Below are positions 1 to 8,588 of a stretch of 64,000 bases of DNA, piece by piece. How positions within the stretch are numbered: the stretch's first letter is position 1; every line of letters starts with the position of its first letter. A model generated the notes under the pieces. That model searched no databases, was not told where the DNA came from, and saw only the letters and a program-made list of their open reading frames with translations. The DNA is from Streptomyces sp. SBT349 (GTDB taxonomy: Bacteria; Actinomycetota; Actinomycetes; Streptomycetales; Streptomycetaceae), in assembly GCF_001083795.1 (NCBI RefSeq), contig NZ_LAVK01000002.1, positions 1 through 64,000 of the forward strand, read 5' to 3'. A program made the position numbers and the translations under genes.

Positions 1-97
1 CGTCGCCCACCGCGACGTCATCCGAGTCCCCGAGCGTGGCCGGGGTCAGCCCCTCGACGCCCTGGGCCTGGAGCACCGCGAGGTCGGTGTCCGGGTC
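1..97. repeat. Inverted copy of bases 432-528 at window start
   Basis: Bases 1-97 are the exact reverse complement of bases 432-528; the match breaks at base 98, opposite 431. The copied piece is the part of the protease gene around its catalytic Asp. The copy starts at base 1, so its true left limit is not visible. The arrangement looks like a fold-back, either an assembly or library artefact at a contig end or a real inverted duplication. Confidence 0.95.
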
Positions 98-920
98 CGT
101 CGGCCTCATCGCCGCGGTCGCCGTCGTGGCCGCGGTCGCGGGCGGCACCACGGCCGTCCTGCTGGACTCCGACCCGGCCGCCGTCGCCTCGGGCTCCGGG
201 GGCACGGGGGTCACCACCGTCTCCGACGGCACGGACGGCACCGTCGCCTCGGTCGCCGAGGCCGTGACGCCCAGCGTGGTGGAGATCTCCACCGGCACCG
301 CGGGCGGCTCCGGCGTCGTCCTCACCGAGGACGGCCGGATCCTCACCAACAACCACGTGGTCGCGGGGTCGGACACCGCGGAGGTCACGTTCCACGACGG
401 CTCCACCGCCACCGCCGAGGTCACCGGCACCGACCCGGACACCGACCTCGCGGTGCTCCAGGCCCAGGGCGTCGAGGGGCTGACCCCGGCCACGCTCGGG
501 GACTCGGATGACGTCGCGGTGGGCGACGAGGTCGTGGCGATCGGCTCCCCCGAGGGCCTGACCGGCACCGTGACCAGCGGCATCGTCTCCGCGCTCGATC
601 GCGAGGTGACCGTCAGCAAGCCGGAGACGGGCGTCCCGGGGCAGCCGGGCGGCGGCAACCAGTGGCCGTTCTCCTACGACGGCGGCAGCTACAACGGCGA
701 CCTCGGCTCCTCGACCACCACCTACCAGGCCATCCAGACGGACGCCTCCCTCAACCACGGCAACTCCGGCGGCGCCCTGGTCAACATGGCCGGCGAGATC
801 ATCGGCATCAACTCCGCCATGTACAGCACCTCGGCCGACGCGGGCAGCGCGGGCCTCGGCTTCGCCATTCCGAGCGACACCGTGCGGGAGGTCCTGGACG
901 CCCTCGGGACCCCGGTGTGA
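98..920 (+). CDS. HtrA/DegP-like trypsin-family serine protease, 5' end missing
   Basis: Secreted or membrane-anchored S1C serine protease. Genuine coding sequence begins near base 98, in a hydrophobic anchor (GLIAAVAVVAAVAGG...). The protease domain follows, with the catalytic His in TNNHVV, Asp in DTDLAVLQ and Ser in GNSGGAL. The protein stops at the end of the protease domain, so there is no PDZ domain. The N-terminal cytoplasmic part and start codon are lost, because bases 1-97 are an inverted copy of internal sequence; an apparent GTG start at base 36 lies in that copy and is spurious. A response regulator and kinase follow, as in the mycobacterial pepD-mprAB arrangement, which suggests an envelope-stress role (inference). 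Confidence 0.85.
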
Positions 921-975
921 CACGGCCTCCCGCCACGCCGGCCGGCGCCCCGCCGCCTGATGCCACACTGGCCGC

Positions 976-1725
976 ATGGCAGACGGTGCGGGACCCCGCG
1001 TGCTGATCGTGGACGACGAGCCCGCGGTGCGGGAGGCGCTGGAGCGGAGCCTCGCCTTCGAGGGGTACCGCACCGAGACCGCGGCCGACGGCGCCGAGGC
1101 GCTGGCCCGGCTGAACGCGTCGGCGCCGGGGGAGGCGCCGGACGCCGTCGTCCTCGACGTGCTGATGCCGCGGATGGACGGCCTCACCGCGGCCCGGCGG
1201 CTGCGCGCCGCGGGGAACAGGGTGCCGATCCTCATGCTCACCGCCCGCGACACCGTGGGCGACCGGGTCAGCGGCCTCGACGCGGGCGCCGACGACTACC
1301 TGGTCAAACCGTTCGAACTGGACGAGCTGCTCGCCCGGCTCCGCGCGCTGCTGCGCCGGGGCGCGTACGCCGGAGCAGCCGCCGGGGGCGGGGGCGGCGG
1401 CCGGGAGGGCGGCGGCGCGGGACCGGCCGGGCGGCTGGCCTTCGCCGACCTGCGGATGGACCCCGCCACCCGGGAGGTGGCCCGCGGCGACCGCGCGGTG
1501 GAGCTGACCAGGACGGAGTTCACCCTGCTCGAACTGTTCCTGACCCACCCCAGGCAGGTGCTCACGCGGGAGCAGATCCTGCGCACCGTCTGGGGCTTCG
1601 ACCACGAGCCCGCCTCCAACTCCCTGGACGTCTACATCATGTACCTGCGCCGGAAGACCGAGGCGGGCGGCGAGCCGCGTCTCGTGCACACCGTCCGGGG
1701 CGTCGGCTACGTCCTCCGTGGCTGA
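976..1725 (+). CDS. OmpR/PhoB-family response regulator, MprA-like
   Basis: DNA-binding response regulator of 249 residues. The receiver domain has the acidic pair at D13-D14, the phospho-acceptor D61 in VVLDVLMP and the conserved Lys in YLVKPFE. A Gly/Ala-rich linker (about residues 128-146) separates it from a winged-helix C-terminal domain ending [10 protein letters not shown]. The downstream kinase gene overlaps it by 8 bases, so the two are translationally coupled. With the HtrA-like protease upstream it resembles mprAB-pepD, an envelope-stress system (inference). The start is an ATG 55 bases after the protease stop. Confidence 0.9.
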   Translation: MADGAGPRVLIVDDEPAVREALERSLAFEGYRTETAADGAEALARLNASAPGEAPDAVVLDVLMPRMDGLTAARRLRAAGNRVPILMLTARDTVGDRVSGLDAGADDYLVKPFELDELLARLRALLRRGAYAGAAAGGGGGGREGGGAGPAGRLAFADLRMDPATREVARGDRAVELTRTEFTLLELFLTHPRQVLTREQILRTVWGFDHEPASNSLDVYIMYLRRKTEAGGEPRLVHTVRGVGYVLRG

Positions 1726-3196
1726 CGCCTCGCGGCGGCCGGGTGGGCGGCTCGCCGGACTGCCGCTGCGCTCCCGCCTCGCGCTGCTCACGGCGCTCGC
1801 GGTGGCGCTCGCGGTGGCCGTGTGCGCCGGCGCGGCCTGGTTCCTGGTCCGCGGGCAGCTGCGCTCCTCCCTGGACGACGCGCTGCGCGAGACGCGCGCC
1901 GACCCGGCGGGCGTGCAGGCCGTGCTCGCGCAGCGGAGCTGGGAGGGGTGCCAGGACCCCCCCGCGGGCGCCGACGCCGTGCCCGAGCTGGTCGACTCCA
2001 CGATCCAGGTCGTCGACAGCCAGGGGAACCGGTGCGTCCTCGCGGGCCAGGTCACGCTGGAGGTGACCGACTCGGACATCGCGGTGGCGCAGCGGCGCCT
2101 CGGCGAGAGCCTGCACGACGCGGAGGCGTCCGACGGCACCACCTACCGCGTGATGACCCGGCCCCTGGAGGGGCGTCTCGCGGGCAACGGCGGCGCCGTC
2201 TCCGTGGCCCGCCCGATGACCGAGGTCGACGAGCCGCTGCGGTCGCTGGCGTTCGTCCTCGCCCTGGTCGCGGCGGCGGGCGCGGTGGGCGCGGCGGGCA
2301 TCGGCGTCGGGCTGGCCCGCACCGGGCTGCGGCCCGTGGACCGGCTCACGCACGCGGCCGAGCACATCGCCCGCACCGAGGACCTGACCGTCCGCATCCC
2401 CGTGACGGGGGACGACGAGATCGCGCGCCTGTCGCGTTCGTTCAACTCCATGACCGAGGCCCTGGCCTCCTCGCGCGAGCTCCAGCGGCAGCTCATCGCC
2501 GACGCGGGGCACGAGCTGCGCACCCCGCTGACCTCGCTGCGGACCAATGTGGAGCTGCTGGTGCGCAGCGAGGAGGCGGGCCGCCCGCTGCCAGAGGAGG
2601 ACAGGCGGCGGCTGCTCGCCTCGGTGACCGCGCAGCTGGGCGAGCTGGCCGCGCTGATCGGCGACCTCCAGGAGCTGTCCCGCCCCGAGGCGGCGGCCGG
2701 CGGCGGGCGGCGCGAGGTGGTGGCGCTGCACGAGGCGGCGGGCCGGGCGGTGAGCCGGGCCAGGCTGCGCGCCGGGGGCCTGCCGATCGCGAGCGAGCTG
2801 CACCCGTGGTACGTGCGGGCCGAGCCGGCGGCGCTGGAGCGCGTGGTGGTGAACCTGCTGGACAACGCCCTGAAGTTCGGCGCCGCCGACCCGCGCGGCG
2901 TCGAGGTCGGGCTGCGGGACGGCGTGCTGCGGATCAGGGACCACGGGCCGGGCATCCCGCCGGACGAGCTGCCGCATGTGTTCGAACGCTTCTGGCGTGC
3001 CCCGGCCGCGCGCGGCCTGCCGGGTTCCGGGCTCGGCCTGTCGATCGTGGCCAGGACCGTGCGCGAGGCGGGCGGCGCCGTCGAGCTGCGCCCGGCCGCG
3101 GGCGGCGGCACCGAGGCGCTGCTCGCCCTGCCGGGCGCGCCGGTCCCGCCCCCGGAGGTGCCCCCGGAGGTGTCTCCCGGCGACGTGCCCTACTAG
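1718..3196 (+). CDS. Sensor histidine kinase, MprB-like, partner of the upstream regulator
   Basis: Membrane sensor kinase of 492 residues starting at a GTG inside the end of the response-regulator gene. Order: first membrane segment (about 20-45), extracytoplasmic sensor region (about 50-170) with two Cys, second membrane segment (about 175-205), HAMP, HisKA with H265 in [11 protein letters not shown], and HATPase_c with an N box (NLLDNALKF) and G boxes ([16 protein letters not shown]). The C-terminus is Pro-rich. It should phosphorylate the adjacent regulator in response to an extracytoplasmic signal. Its stop overlaps that of the convergent soxR by a few bases. Confidence 0.9.
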   Translation: MADASRRPGGRLAGLPLRSRLALLTALAVALAVAVCAGAAWFLVRGQLRSSLDDALRETRADPAGVQAVLAQRSWEGCQDPPAGADAVPELVDSTIQVVDSQGNRCVLAGQVTLEVTDSDIAVAQRRLGESLHDAEASDGTTYRVMTRPLEGRLAGNGGAVSVARPMTEVDEPLRSLAFVLALVAAAGAVGAAGIGVGLARTGLRPVDRLTHAAEHIARTEDLTVRIPVTGDDEIARLSRSFNSMTEALASSRELQRQLIADAGHELRTPLTSLRTNVELLVRSEEAGRPLPEEDRRRLLASVTAQLGELAALIGDLQELSRPEAAAGGGRREVVALHEAAGRAVSRARLRAGGLPIASELHPWYVRAEPAALERVVVNLLDNALKFGAADPRGVEVGLRDGVLRIRDHGPGIPPDELPHVFERFWRAPAARGLPGSGLGLSIVARTVREAGGAVELRPAAGGGTEALLALPGAPVPPPEVPPEVSPGDVPY

Positions 3197-3723
3197 GCGG
3201 ACGAGGCGGACGCCGTGGCGGGGGTCGGGTCGGCGCAGGACGAGGGGCCGCAGGACGCGTCGCCGGGGGCGTTCCCGTCGTCCATCAGGCGGCGCGGGCC
3301 GCAGCCCTGCTCGCCGCAGATGTCGTACGGGTTGGCGAGCATGCAGCTCTCCAGCGACAGGCAGCCGCAGCCGATGCAGTCCGTGAGGTCGTCCCTCAGG
3401 CGCGTCAGCTGGCGGATTCGCGCGTCGAGGTCGGCCCGCCAGAACCCGGAGACCTCGGCCCAGTCCTCCCGGTTCGGCGTGCGGCCCTCGGGCAGCCGGG
3501 CGAGCGCCCTGCGGATCGCGCTCAGCGGCATGCCCACGTTCTGCGAGACCCGGATGAACGCCACCCGGCGCAGCATGTCCCGCGGGTACCGGCGCTGGTT
3601 GCCCGAGGTGCGGCGGCTGCTGATCAGGCCCTGTTCCTCGTAGAAGCGGAGCGCGGAGGTGGCCACACCGCTGCGTTGGGACAGCTGTCCGATGGTGAGT
3701 TCTTTGACGATCTGCGGAGCCAT
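3193..3723 (-). CDS. soxR: SoxR redox-sensing MerR-family regulator
   Basis: MerR-type activator of 176 residues. The N-terminal HTH (ELTIGQLSQRSGVATSALRF) and the SGNQRRY segment are typical of SoxR. The [2Fe-2S] ligands are the four Cys of CIGCGCLSLESC. In Streptomyces, SoxR responds to redox-active metabolites rather than superoxide (family knowledge). The C-terminal tail is Cys-poor and Ala/Ser/Pro-rich. The ATG at 3723 is chosen because AGGA lies about 8 bases upstream; an ATG nine bases earlier is possible. A SoxR-like operator lies upstream in the gap to a divergent phosphodiesterase gene. Confidence 0.9.
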   Translation of the reverse strand: MAPQIVKELTIGQLSQRSGVATSALRFYEEQGLISSRRTSGNQRRYPRDMLRRVAFIRVSQNVGMPLSAIRRALARLPEGRTPNREDWAEVSGFWRADLDARIRQLTRLRDDLTDCIGCGCLSLESCMLANPYDICGEQGCGPRRLMDDGNAPGDASCGPSSCADPTPATASASSA

Positions 3724-3741
3724 GCCGACCATCCTAGCGAG

Positions 3742-3761
3742 ACTTAAAGGCTTCTTGAGGT
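3742..3761. promoter_or_regulatory. SoxR-box-like dyad between soxR and divergent gene
   Basis: The half-sites ACTTAAA and TTGAGGT are separated by six bases, the 7-6-7 layout of SoxR operators (ideal half-site ACCTCAA / TTGAGGT). The right half-site is exact and the left matches at 5 of 7 positions. It lies 18 bases upstream of the soxR start and 49 bases upstream of the divergent gene. It could serve either gene. Confidence 0.5.
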
Positions 3762-3810
3762 CCATGGGGTAAGGTGGCCGCCGGTCCCGGCTACCGAGGG
3801 GAGTTGGCGC

Positions 3811-4659
3811 ATGGGGAAGCTGGTGGCCATCAGCGATCTGCATGTGCGGTACGAGGAGAACCGCGACATGGTGGAGCGGCTGCGGCCGGCGGACGACGAG
3901 GACTGGCTGCTGGTCGCGGGGGACGTGGGGGAGCTGAGCACCGACATCGAGTGGGCGCTGACGCTGCTCGCCGACCGCTTCGCCCGGGTGGTCTGGGTCC
4001 CGGGGAACCACGAGCTGTGGACGCCGCCCGACGACCCGGTGCAGCTCAAGGGCGAGGCCAGGTACCGCTGGCTGGTCGAGCTCTGCCGCCGCCTCGGCGT
4101 CGTGACGCCCGAGGACCCGTACCCGGTCTGGGAGGGCGAGGGCGGACCGGCCGTGATCGTGCCGCTGTTCCTCCTCTACGACTACTCCTTCCGCCCCCCG
4201 GGGACCCGCGGCAAGCGCGAGGCGCTGGAGGTGGCCGAGGAGGCGGGGGTGATCTGCACCGACGAGTTCCTGCTGAAGCCGGAGCCGTACCCGAGCGCCG
4301 ACGCGTGGTGCGCCGCGCGGGTCGCCTCGACGCGGGCCCGGCTGGAGGCCGAGCTGCCCGAGGGGCTGCCGACCGTGCTGGTCAACCACTACCCGCTGGT
4401 CCGCGAGCCCACGAGGGTGCTGCGGTACCCCGAGTTCGCGCTGTGGTGCGGCACCGAGGCCACGGACGACTGGCCGAAGCGGTTCAACGCGGCGAGCGTC
4501 GTCTACGGCCATCTGCACATCCACCGGCTGATCCACCACGACGGGGTGCCGCACCACGAGGTGTCCCTCGGCTATCCCCGCGAGTGGAAGGCGTACCAGA
4601 AGGACCCGGGGCGGCTGGTGCCGGTGCTCCCGGCCGGGAAGACGGCGGTGGGGCGGTGA
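3811..4659 (+). CDS. Calcineurin-like phosphodiesterase, PptH-like
   Basis: Metallophosphoesterase of 282 residues. The metal motifs appear in order: SDLHVR (D-x-H), GDVGE, GNHELW, an NHYPL histidine and GHLHIHR. It is followed, with a 4-base GTGA overlap, by a phosphopantetheinyl transferase gene. The same pairing in mycobacteria (PptH with PptT) is an opposing-enzyme module in which PptH removes 4'-phosphopantetheine from carrier proteins. That role is therefore the best inference here; a general phosphodiesterase cannot be excluded. No signal peptide is seen, so it should act in the cytoplasm. Confidence 0.8.
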   Translation: MGKLVAISDLHVRYEENRDMVERLRPADDEDWLLVAGDVGELSTDIEWALTLLADRFARVVWVPGNHELWTPPDDPVQLKGEARYRWLVELCRRLGVVTPEDPYPVWEGEGGPAVIVPLFLLYDYSFRPPGTRGKREALEVAEEAGVICTDEFLLKPEPYPSADAWCAARVASTRARLEAELPEGLPTVLVNHYPLVREPTRVLRYPEFALWCGTEATDDWPKRFNAASVVYGHLHIHRLIHHDGVPHHEVSLGYPREWKAYQKDPGRLVPVLPAGKTAVGR

Positions 4660-5414
4660 GCGCGCCGGTGAGCGGCGGGCCGCTGCGCCTGCTGCTGCCC
4701 GCTCCGGTCGCGGTGGCCGAGACGTTCGGGGACTCCGGGACGCCCACCGGCCTCTTCCCCGAGGAGGAGGCCCACGTCGCCAACGCCGTGGCCAAGCGGC
4801 GCAACGAGTTCACCACCGTCAGGAACTGCGCGCGCGACGCCCTGGCCGAGCTCGGCGGCCCGAGGGCGCCGCTGCTGCCGGGCGAGCGCGGCGCGCCGGG
4901 CTGGCCCCCCGGGTTCGTCGGGAGCATGACGCACTGCCTCGGCTACCGCGGCGCCGCGGTGGCGCGGGCGGGCGACCTGGCGAGCGTGGGGATCGACGCC
5001 GAGCCCAACGAGCCGCTGCCGAGCGAGGGCGTGCGGGACATGGTGACGCTGCCCGCCGAGCGCGCGGCGCTGCCAGGGCTCGCGGCCCGGCGGCCCGGGG
5101 TCTGCTGGGACCGGCTGATCTTCAGCGCCAAGGAGAGCGTCTACAAGACGTGGTTCCCGCTGACGCGCAGGTGGCTGGACTTCGAGGAGGCGGCCCTCGA
5201 CATCGACCCGGAGGCGGGCGTGTTCACCGCCAGGCTGCTGGTGGAGGGCCCCGTGGTCGACGGCGTGCGGCTGCCGGCGTTCTCCGGGCGCTTCGTGGTC
5301 CGCGACGGCCTGGTGGTCACCGCGATCTCCGCGGGCCCGCCGCCCGCGCCCCCCGGGACGCCGCGGCGCCCGGAGGAGGACTCCTCCGGGCGCCGCGAGG
5401 GCGTCACGCCCTAG
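4656..5414 (+). CDS. 4'-phosphopantetheinyl transferase, Sfp/PptT type
   Basis: Transfers phosphopantetheine from CoA to acyl, peptidyl or polyketide carrier proteins. It has 252 residues from a GTG that overlaps the previous stop. Mg/CoA-binding motifs are GIDAE and FSAKESVYK, with the N-terminal KRRNEF...R region and SMTHCLGY typical of actinobacterial Sfp-like enzymes. The last 20 or so residues (PRRPEEDSSGRRE...) are low complexity because a strong hairpin at 5365-5394 lies within the coding end. Coupling to the PptH-like gene suggests the two set the holo/apo balance of carrier proteins. Confidence 0.9.
   Translation: MSAPVSGGPLRLLLPAPVAVAETFGDSGTPTGLFPEEEAHVANAVAKRRNEFTTVRNCARDALAELGGPRAPLLPGERGAPGWPPGFVGSMTHCLGYRGAAVARAGDLASVGIDAEPNEPLPSEGVRDMVTLPAERAALPGLAARRPGVCWDRLIFSAKESVYKTWFPLTRRWLDFEEAALDIDPEAGVFTARLLVEGPVVDGVRLPAFSGRFVVRDGLVVTAISAGPPPAPPGTPRRPEEDSSGRREGVTP
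5365..5394. terminator. Hairpin terminator inside the 3' end of the PPTase gene
   Basis: A perfect 14-bp stem (5365-5378 with 5381-5394) with a 2-base loop. It lies between the convergent PPTase and 5'-nucleotidase genes but inside the last codons of the first. Suitable as a bidirectional terminator. Confidence 0.7.
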
Positions 5415-5456
5415 AACGTTCGGCGGGGACGGTCCGCCACCCGCGCCCCGGACGCC

Positions 5457-7259
5457 CTACTCGACCACGGTGATGCGGTCCGCGGCGGGGGGCGCCAGGG
5501 GCTCGGCCTCGCTGGAGCCGGCCGTCAGGTACTCCGCGAGGACGGCCATGTCGTCCTCGCCGACCAGCGGGTTGCCGCCCTCGGCCAGCGTCGGGAAGCC
5601 GTCGCCGCCGCCCGCGAGGAACGAGTTGACCGCGACCCGGTAGGTGGCCGCCGGGTCCAGCGGCTCGCCGCCCACGGTGACGGTGTCGGCCACGATCCGC
5701 TCCGCGCCCGCACGGGTCAGGTCCAGGGTGTAGGCCAGCCCGGCGGACGGCTGGAGCACCTTCGGGGACGCCTCGTTGACCCCGCTGACCTGCTCCCGGA
5801 GCACGGTGAGCAGCTGCTCGCCGGTGAGGTCGACCAGGTTCACCGTGTTGGAGAACGGCTGGACCGTGAAGCCCTCGCCATAGGTGACCACGCCGTCGCC
5901 CTCCTCGCCCGAGGCCGCGTACGTGAGGTCGGCGCGGATGCCGCCCGGGTTCATCAGGGCGAGATCCGCCTCGGCGTCCAGCTCGGTGGCGTGCGCCAGC
6001 TGCGCGTCGGCGACCAGGTCGCCCAGCGGGAACTCGGCGGTGCCGGCGTCCCGGCCCGCGATGTCCTCGGAGATCCAGCCGATCGGCGCGTTGGCCACCG
6101 GCGCCGCGAGCTCGTTCCAGAAGCCGATCAGCTCGGTGAGGTCGGCGGCCGGCTCCCGCTCCCGGTCCACCACCCGGTTGGTGCCCTCGACCGAGGTGCG
6201 CACGATGTCCTGGGTGCGGCGGTCGAACGTCATGTTCAGCTCGGTGAAGAGGCGGCCGTTGGAGGCGGCCGAGGTGACCAGCCGGTCGTTGCCCTCCGGG
6301 TCCGGGACCGTGCAGACGTAGGGCTGGTGGGTGTGCCCGGTGACCAGGGCGTCCACGCCCGCGTCGGTCGCGGCGGCGATCTCGTCGATCGGCCCCGAGA
6401 TGCCACCGCCCTCGGCGTCGCAGTCCGCGTTGTACGCGGCGGAGGCCGGGTAGCCGCCCTCGTGGACGAGCGCGACGACCGCGTTCACGCCGCGCCGCTC
6501 CAGCTCGGCGGTGTAACGGTTGATGGTCTCGGCCTCGTCCAGGAACTCCAGGCCCTCGATGCCCTCCTGGGTGACGATGTCGGCCGTGCCCTCCAGGGTG
6601 ACGCCGATGAAGCCGACCCGGACGCCGTTCAGGTTCTGGATGGAGTAGGGCGCGAGGATCGGCTCGCCGGTGTCCTCGTCGACCACGTTCGCCGCGAGGT
6701 AGGGGAAGTCCGAGCCGCCGAACTCGCGGCCCTCGACGTAGCAGCCGTCCTCCGGGTGGCAGCCGCCCTCCTGGAGCCTGACCAGCTCCTCCCAGCCCTC
6801 GTCGAACTCGTGGTTGCCCACCCCGGCGACATCCATCTCCAGCCGGTTGAGCGCCTCGATGGTCGGCTCGTCGTGGAACAGCCCCGACATCAGCGGCGTC
6901 GCGCCGATCAGGTCGCCCGCCGCCACGGTGACCGAGCGGCCCGCGCCCTCGCGGGCGTCGCGCAGCCCGGTGGCCAGGTACTCCACGCCCCCGGCGGTGA
7001 TGGTCTCGGTGGTCCCGTCCTCGTGCTCGTGGAGGAGCTCCCCGTTCGACCCGGTCGGCGGTTCCAGCGCGCCGTGCAGGTCGTTGATGGCCAGCACCTG
7101 GAGGTCGACGGTCATCCCGTCCACCGGCACCCAGCCGCCGCGCCCGTCGCCGCCGTTCTCGTCGGGCGCCGCCTGCGCGGCGGGCAGGGCGACGGCGAGC
7201 GCCCCGACGGCCGCGAGCATCGCTGCCCCCGCGGTGAGCCTGTACATCCGTGCGTGCAT
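5457..7259 (-). CDS. Secreted 5'-nucleotidase / UshA-family phosphoesterase
   Basis: Exported enzyme of 600 residues that releases phosphate from nucleotides outside the cell (family role). A signal peptide (about residues 5-31, ending AAQAAPDE) precedes a calcineurin-like domain with NDLHG, GDLIG, GNHEFDEG and TGHTHQPY metal motifs. A 5'-nucleotidase C-terminal domain follows with NPGGIRADL and the substrate-binding loop near FSNTVNLVDLTG. The start is the ATG at 7259; an ATG four codons later is also possible. It is divergent from mshD. A link to phosphate supply is plausible given ppk and phoRP in the window, but I see no good PHO box in its promoter. Confidence 0.9.
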   Translation of the reverse strand: MHARMYRLTAGAAMLAAVGALAVALPAAQAAPDENGGDGRGGWVPVDGMTVDLQVLAINDLHGALEPPTGSNGELLHEHEDGTTETITAGGVEYLATGLRDAREGAGRSVTVAAGDLIGATPLMSGLFHDEPTIEALNRLEMDVAGVGNHEFDEGWEELVRLQEGGCHPEDGCYVEGREFGGSDFPYLAANVVDEDTGEPILAPYSIQNLNGVRVGFIGVTLEGTADIVTQEGIEGLEFLDEAETINRYTAELERRGVNAVVALVHEGGYPASAAYNADCDAEGGGISGPIDEIAAATDAGVDALVTGHTHQPYVCTVPDPEGNDRLVTSAASNGRLFTELNMTFDRRTQDIVRTSVEGTNRVVDREREPAADLTELIGFWNELAAPVANAPIGWISEDIAGRDAGTAEFPLGDLVADAQLAHATELDAEADLALMNPGGIRADLTYAASGEEGDGVVTYGEGFTVQPFSNTVNLVDLTGEQLLTVLREQVSGVNEASPKVLQPSAGLAYTLDLTRAGAERIVADTVTVGGEPLDPAATYRVAVNSFLAGGGDGFPTLAEGGNPLVGEDDMAVLAEYLTAGSSEAEPLAPPAADRITVVE

Positions 7260-7361
7260 GAGCGGTTCATCCCTTCGGTCCGCCCGCACCCTATGGGTTA
7301 CGCGCGTAGCCGTCAGGAGGGGCTGTGTAACAAGGAGAAAAACGCTGGGTACCTTCGCGTT

Positions 7362-8276
7362 ATGAGCGATGTCGTGGTGGTGGACCGGGTGACCGAGGAC
7401 GAACAGCGCGAGATCGGCGGCCTGATCGCCGCCGCGGCGGCGGTGGACGGCCGCCACGCGGTGTCCGAGCAGGGCATGCTGCTCCTGCGCGGCGGCGCGC
7501 GGACGGGCGTCGAACACCTGCTGCTGCGGAGCGGGACCGGGCTCGTCGGCTACGCCCAACTCGACGGAACGGACCCGGTGGAGGCGCCCTCGGGCGAGCT
7601 CGTCGTCCACCCGGCCCACCGCGGGCAGCGGTACGGGCGGGCCCTGGGTGAGGCGCTGCTCGCCGAGTCGGGGCACCGGCTGCGGCTGTGGGCGCACGGC
7701 GGCCACCCGGCGGCGCGGCACCTGGCGCGCCAGCTCGGGCTGACGCTCTTCCGTGAACTGCGGCAGCTGCGGCGCCCGTTGGGCGGGCTGAGCCTCCCCG
7801 ACCCCGGGCTGCCGGCGGGCGTGGAGCTCAGGACGTTCGTCCCCGGGCGGGACGAGGAGGCGTGGCTCGCGGTGAACGCGGCGGCCTTCGCGCACCACCC
7901 CGAGCAGGGTGCGCTGACCCGGCGGGACCTGGCCGCGCGTGAGGCCGAACCGTGGTTCGACCCGGCCGGGTTCTTCCTGGCCGTGCGGGCGGCGGGCGAG
8001 CCGGGGGAGGGCGCGATCCTCGGGTTCCACTGGACCAAGACGCACGCCGCCGAGGGTCTGGGCGAGGTGTACGTCGTGGGGGTGGCGCCCGAGGCCCAGG
8101 GCCTGGGCCTCGGGCGGGCGCTGACCACCGTCGGCCTGCGCCACCTGGCCGCCGACCCCGCGCTGGACACGGCGATGCTCTACGTCGACGCCGACAACGC
8201 GCCGGCCGTCCGGGTGTACGAGAGCCTCGGCTTCCGCACGTTCGAGGCGGACCTGATGTACCGGACGGAGAGGTGA
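7362..8276 (+). CDS. mshD: Mycothiol synthase MshD
   Basis: Last step of mycothiol synthesis: acetylates Cys-GlcN-Ins with acetyl-CoA. It has 304 residues with two GNAT domains. The C-terminal, catalytically active one carries EVYVVGVAPEAQGLGLGRAL (acetyl-CoA loop) and ends with MLYVDADNAPAVRVYESLGF. The N-terminal one has VHPAHRGQRYGRAL. No Shine-Dalgarno sequence sits next to the ATG; a -10-like TACCTT lies 7 bases upstream, so the message may be leaderless. mshA is about 4 kb downstream. Confidence 0.92.
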   Translation: MSDVVVVDRVTEDEQREIGGLIAAAAAVDGRHAVSEQGMLLLRGGARTGVEHLLLRSGTGLVGYAQLDGTDPVEAPSGELVVHPAHRGQRYGRALGEALLAESGHRLRLWAHGGHPAARHLARQLGLTLFRELRQLRRPLGGLSLPDPGLPAGVELRTFVPGRDEEAWLAVNAAAFAHHPEQGALTRRDLAAREAEPWFDPAGFFLAVRAAGEPGEGAILGFHWTKTHAAEGLGEVYVVGVAPEAQGLGLGRALTTVGLRHLAADPALDTAMLYVDADNAPAVRVYESLGFRTFEADLMYRTER

Positions 8277-8351
8277 CCCGGGGATGACCCGGACGGGGGA
8301 GCGCTCGCCCCCGGCCGGTGGGCGCGCCGCCCCGCGGGTACTGTCCGTTGC

Positions 8352-8588
8352 ATGAACCACGGCAGGCGCCCCCCGCTGTCCGAGGCCGACCGGCTGCGGC
8401 TCGCCCGTGCCGTCGTGGAGGACGGCTGGTCCGCGCGGCGGGCCGCGGAGCGGTTCGGGGTCTCGCCGGGCACGGTCCGCCGCTGGGCCGGCCGGTACCG
8501 GCGGTACGGCGCCGACGGCATACGGTCCGATGCCCCCGTTCACCTCACTGATGTGCCCCGTTCGTCCGGATGGCGTGAGAATGGAGGC
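8352..8588 (+). other. Open HTH-domain reading frame, in frame with and upstream of ppk
   Basis: From the ATG at 8352 the frame encodes an HTH domain ([16 protein letters not shown], then [20 protein letters not shown]) of the kind found at the N-terminus of IS481-type transposases. It then continues without a stop into ppk. The PHO box at 8538-8570 lies within it, and ppk has its own start, so a true fusion is unlikely. It could be a small HTH gene that lost its stop, a transposase remnant, or a coincidental open frame. Confidence 0.35.
8538..8570 (+). promoter_or_regulatory. PHO box (PhoP operator) in front of ppk
   Basis: Three contiguous 11-base units: GTTCACCTCAC at 8538, a degenerate unit at 8549 and GTTCGTCCGGA at 8560. 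The first and third fit the Streptomyces direct-repeat unit (GTTCACC type). The box ends 18 bases before the ppk ATG. A -10-like GAGAAT at 8577-8582 would give a leaderless or near-leaderless transcript. PhoP control of ppk is established in S. lividans. Confidence 0.75.

Noticed and set aside
36-97. GTG start of the protease at base 36
   Set aside because: These bases are an inverted copy of internal sequence; the encoded residues are unrelated to an HtrA N-terminus.
7260-7361. PHO box in front of the secreted 5'-nucleotidase
   Set aside because: The best units only weakly resemble GTTCACC and are not spaced by 11 bases.
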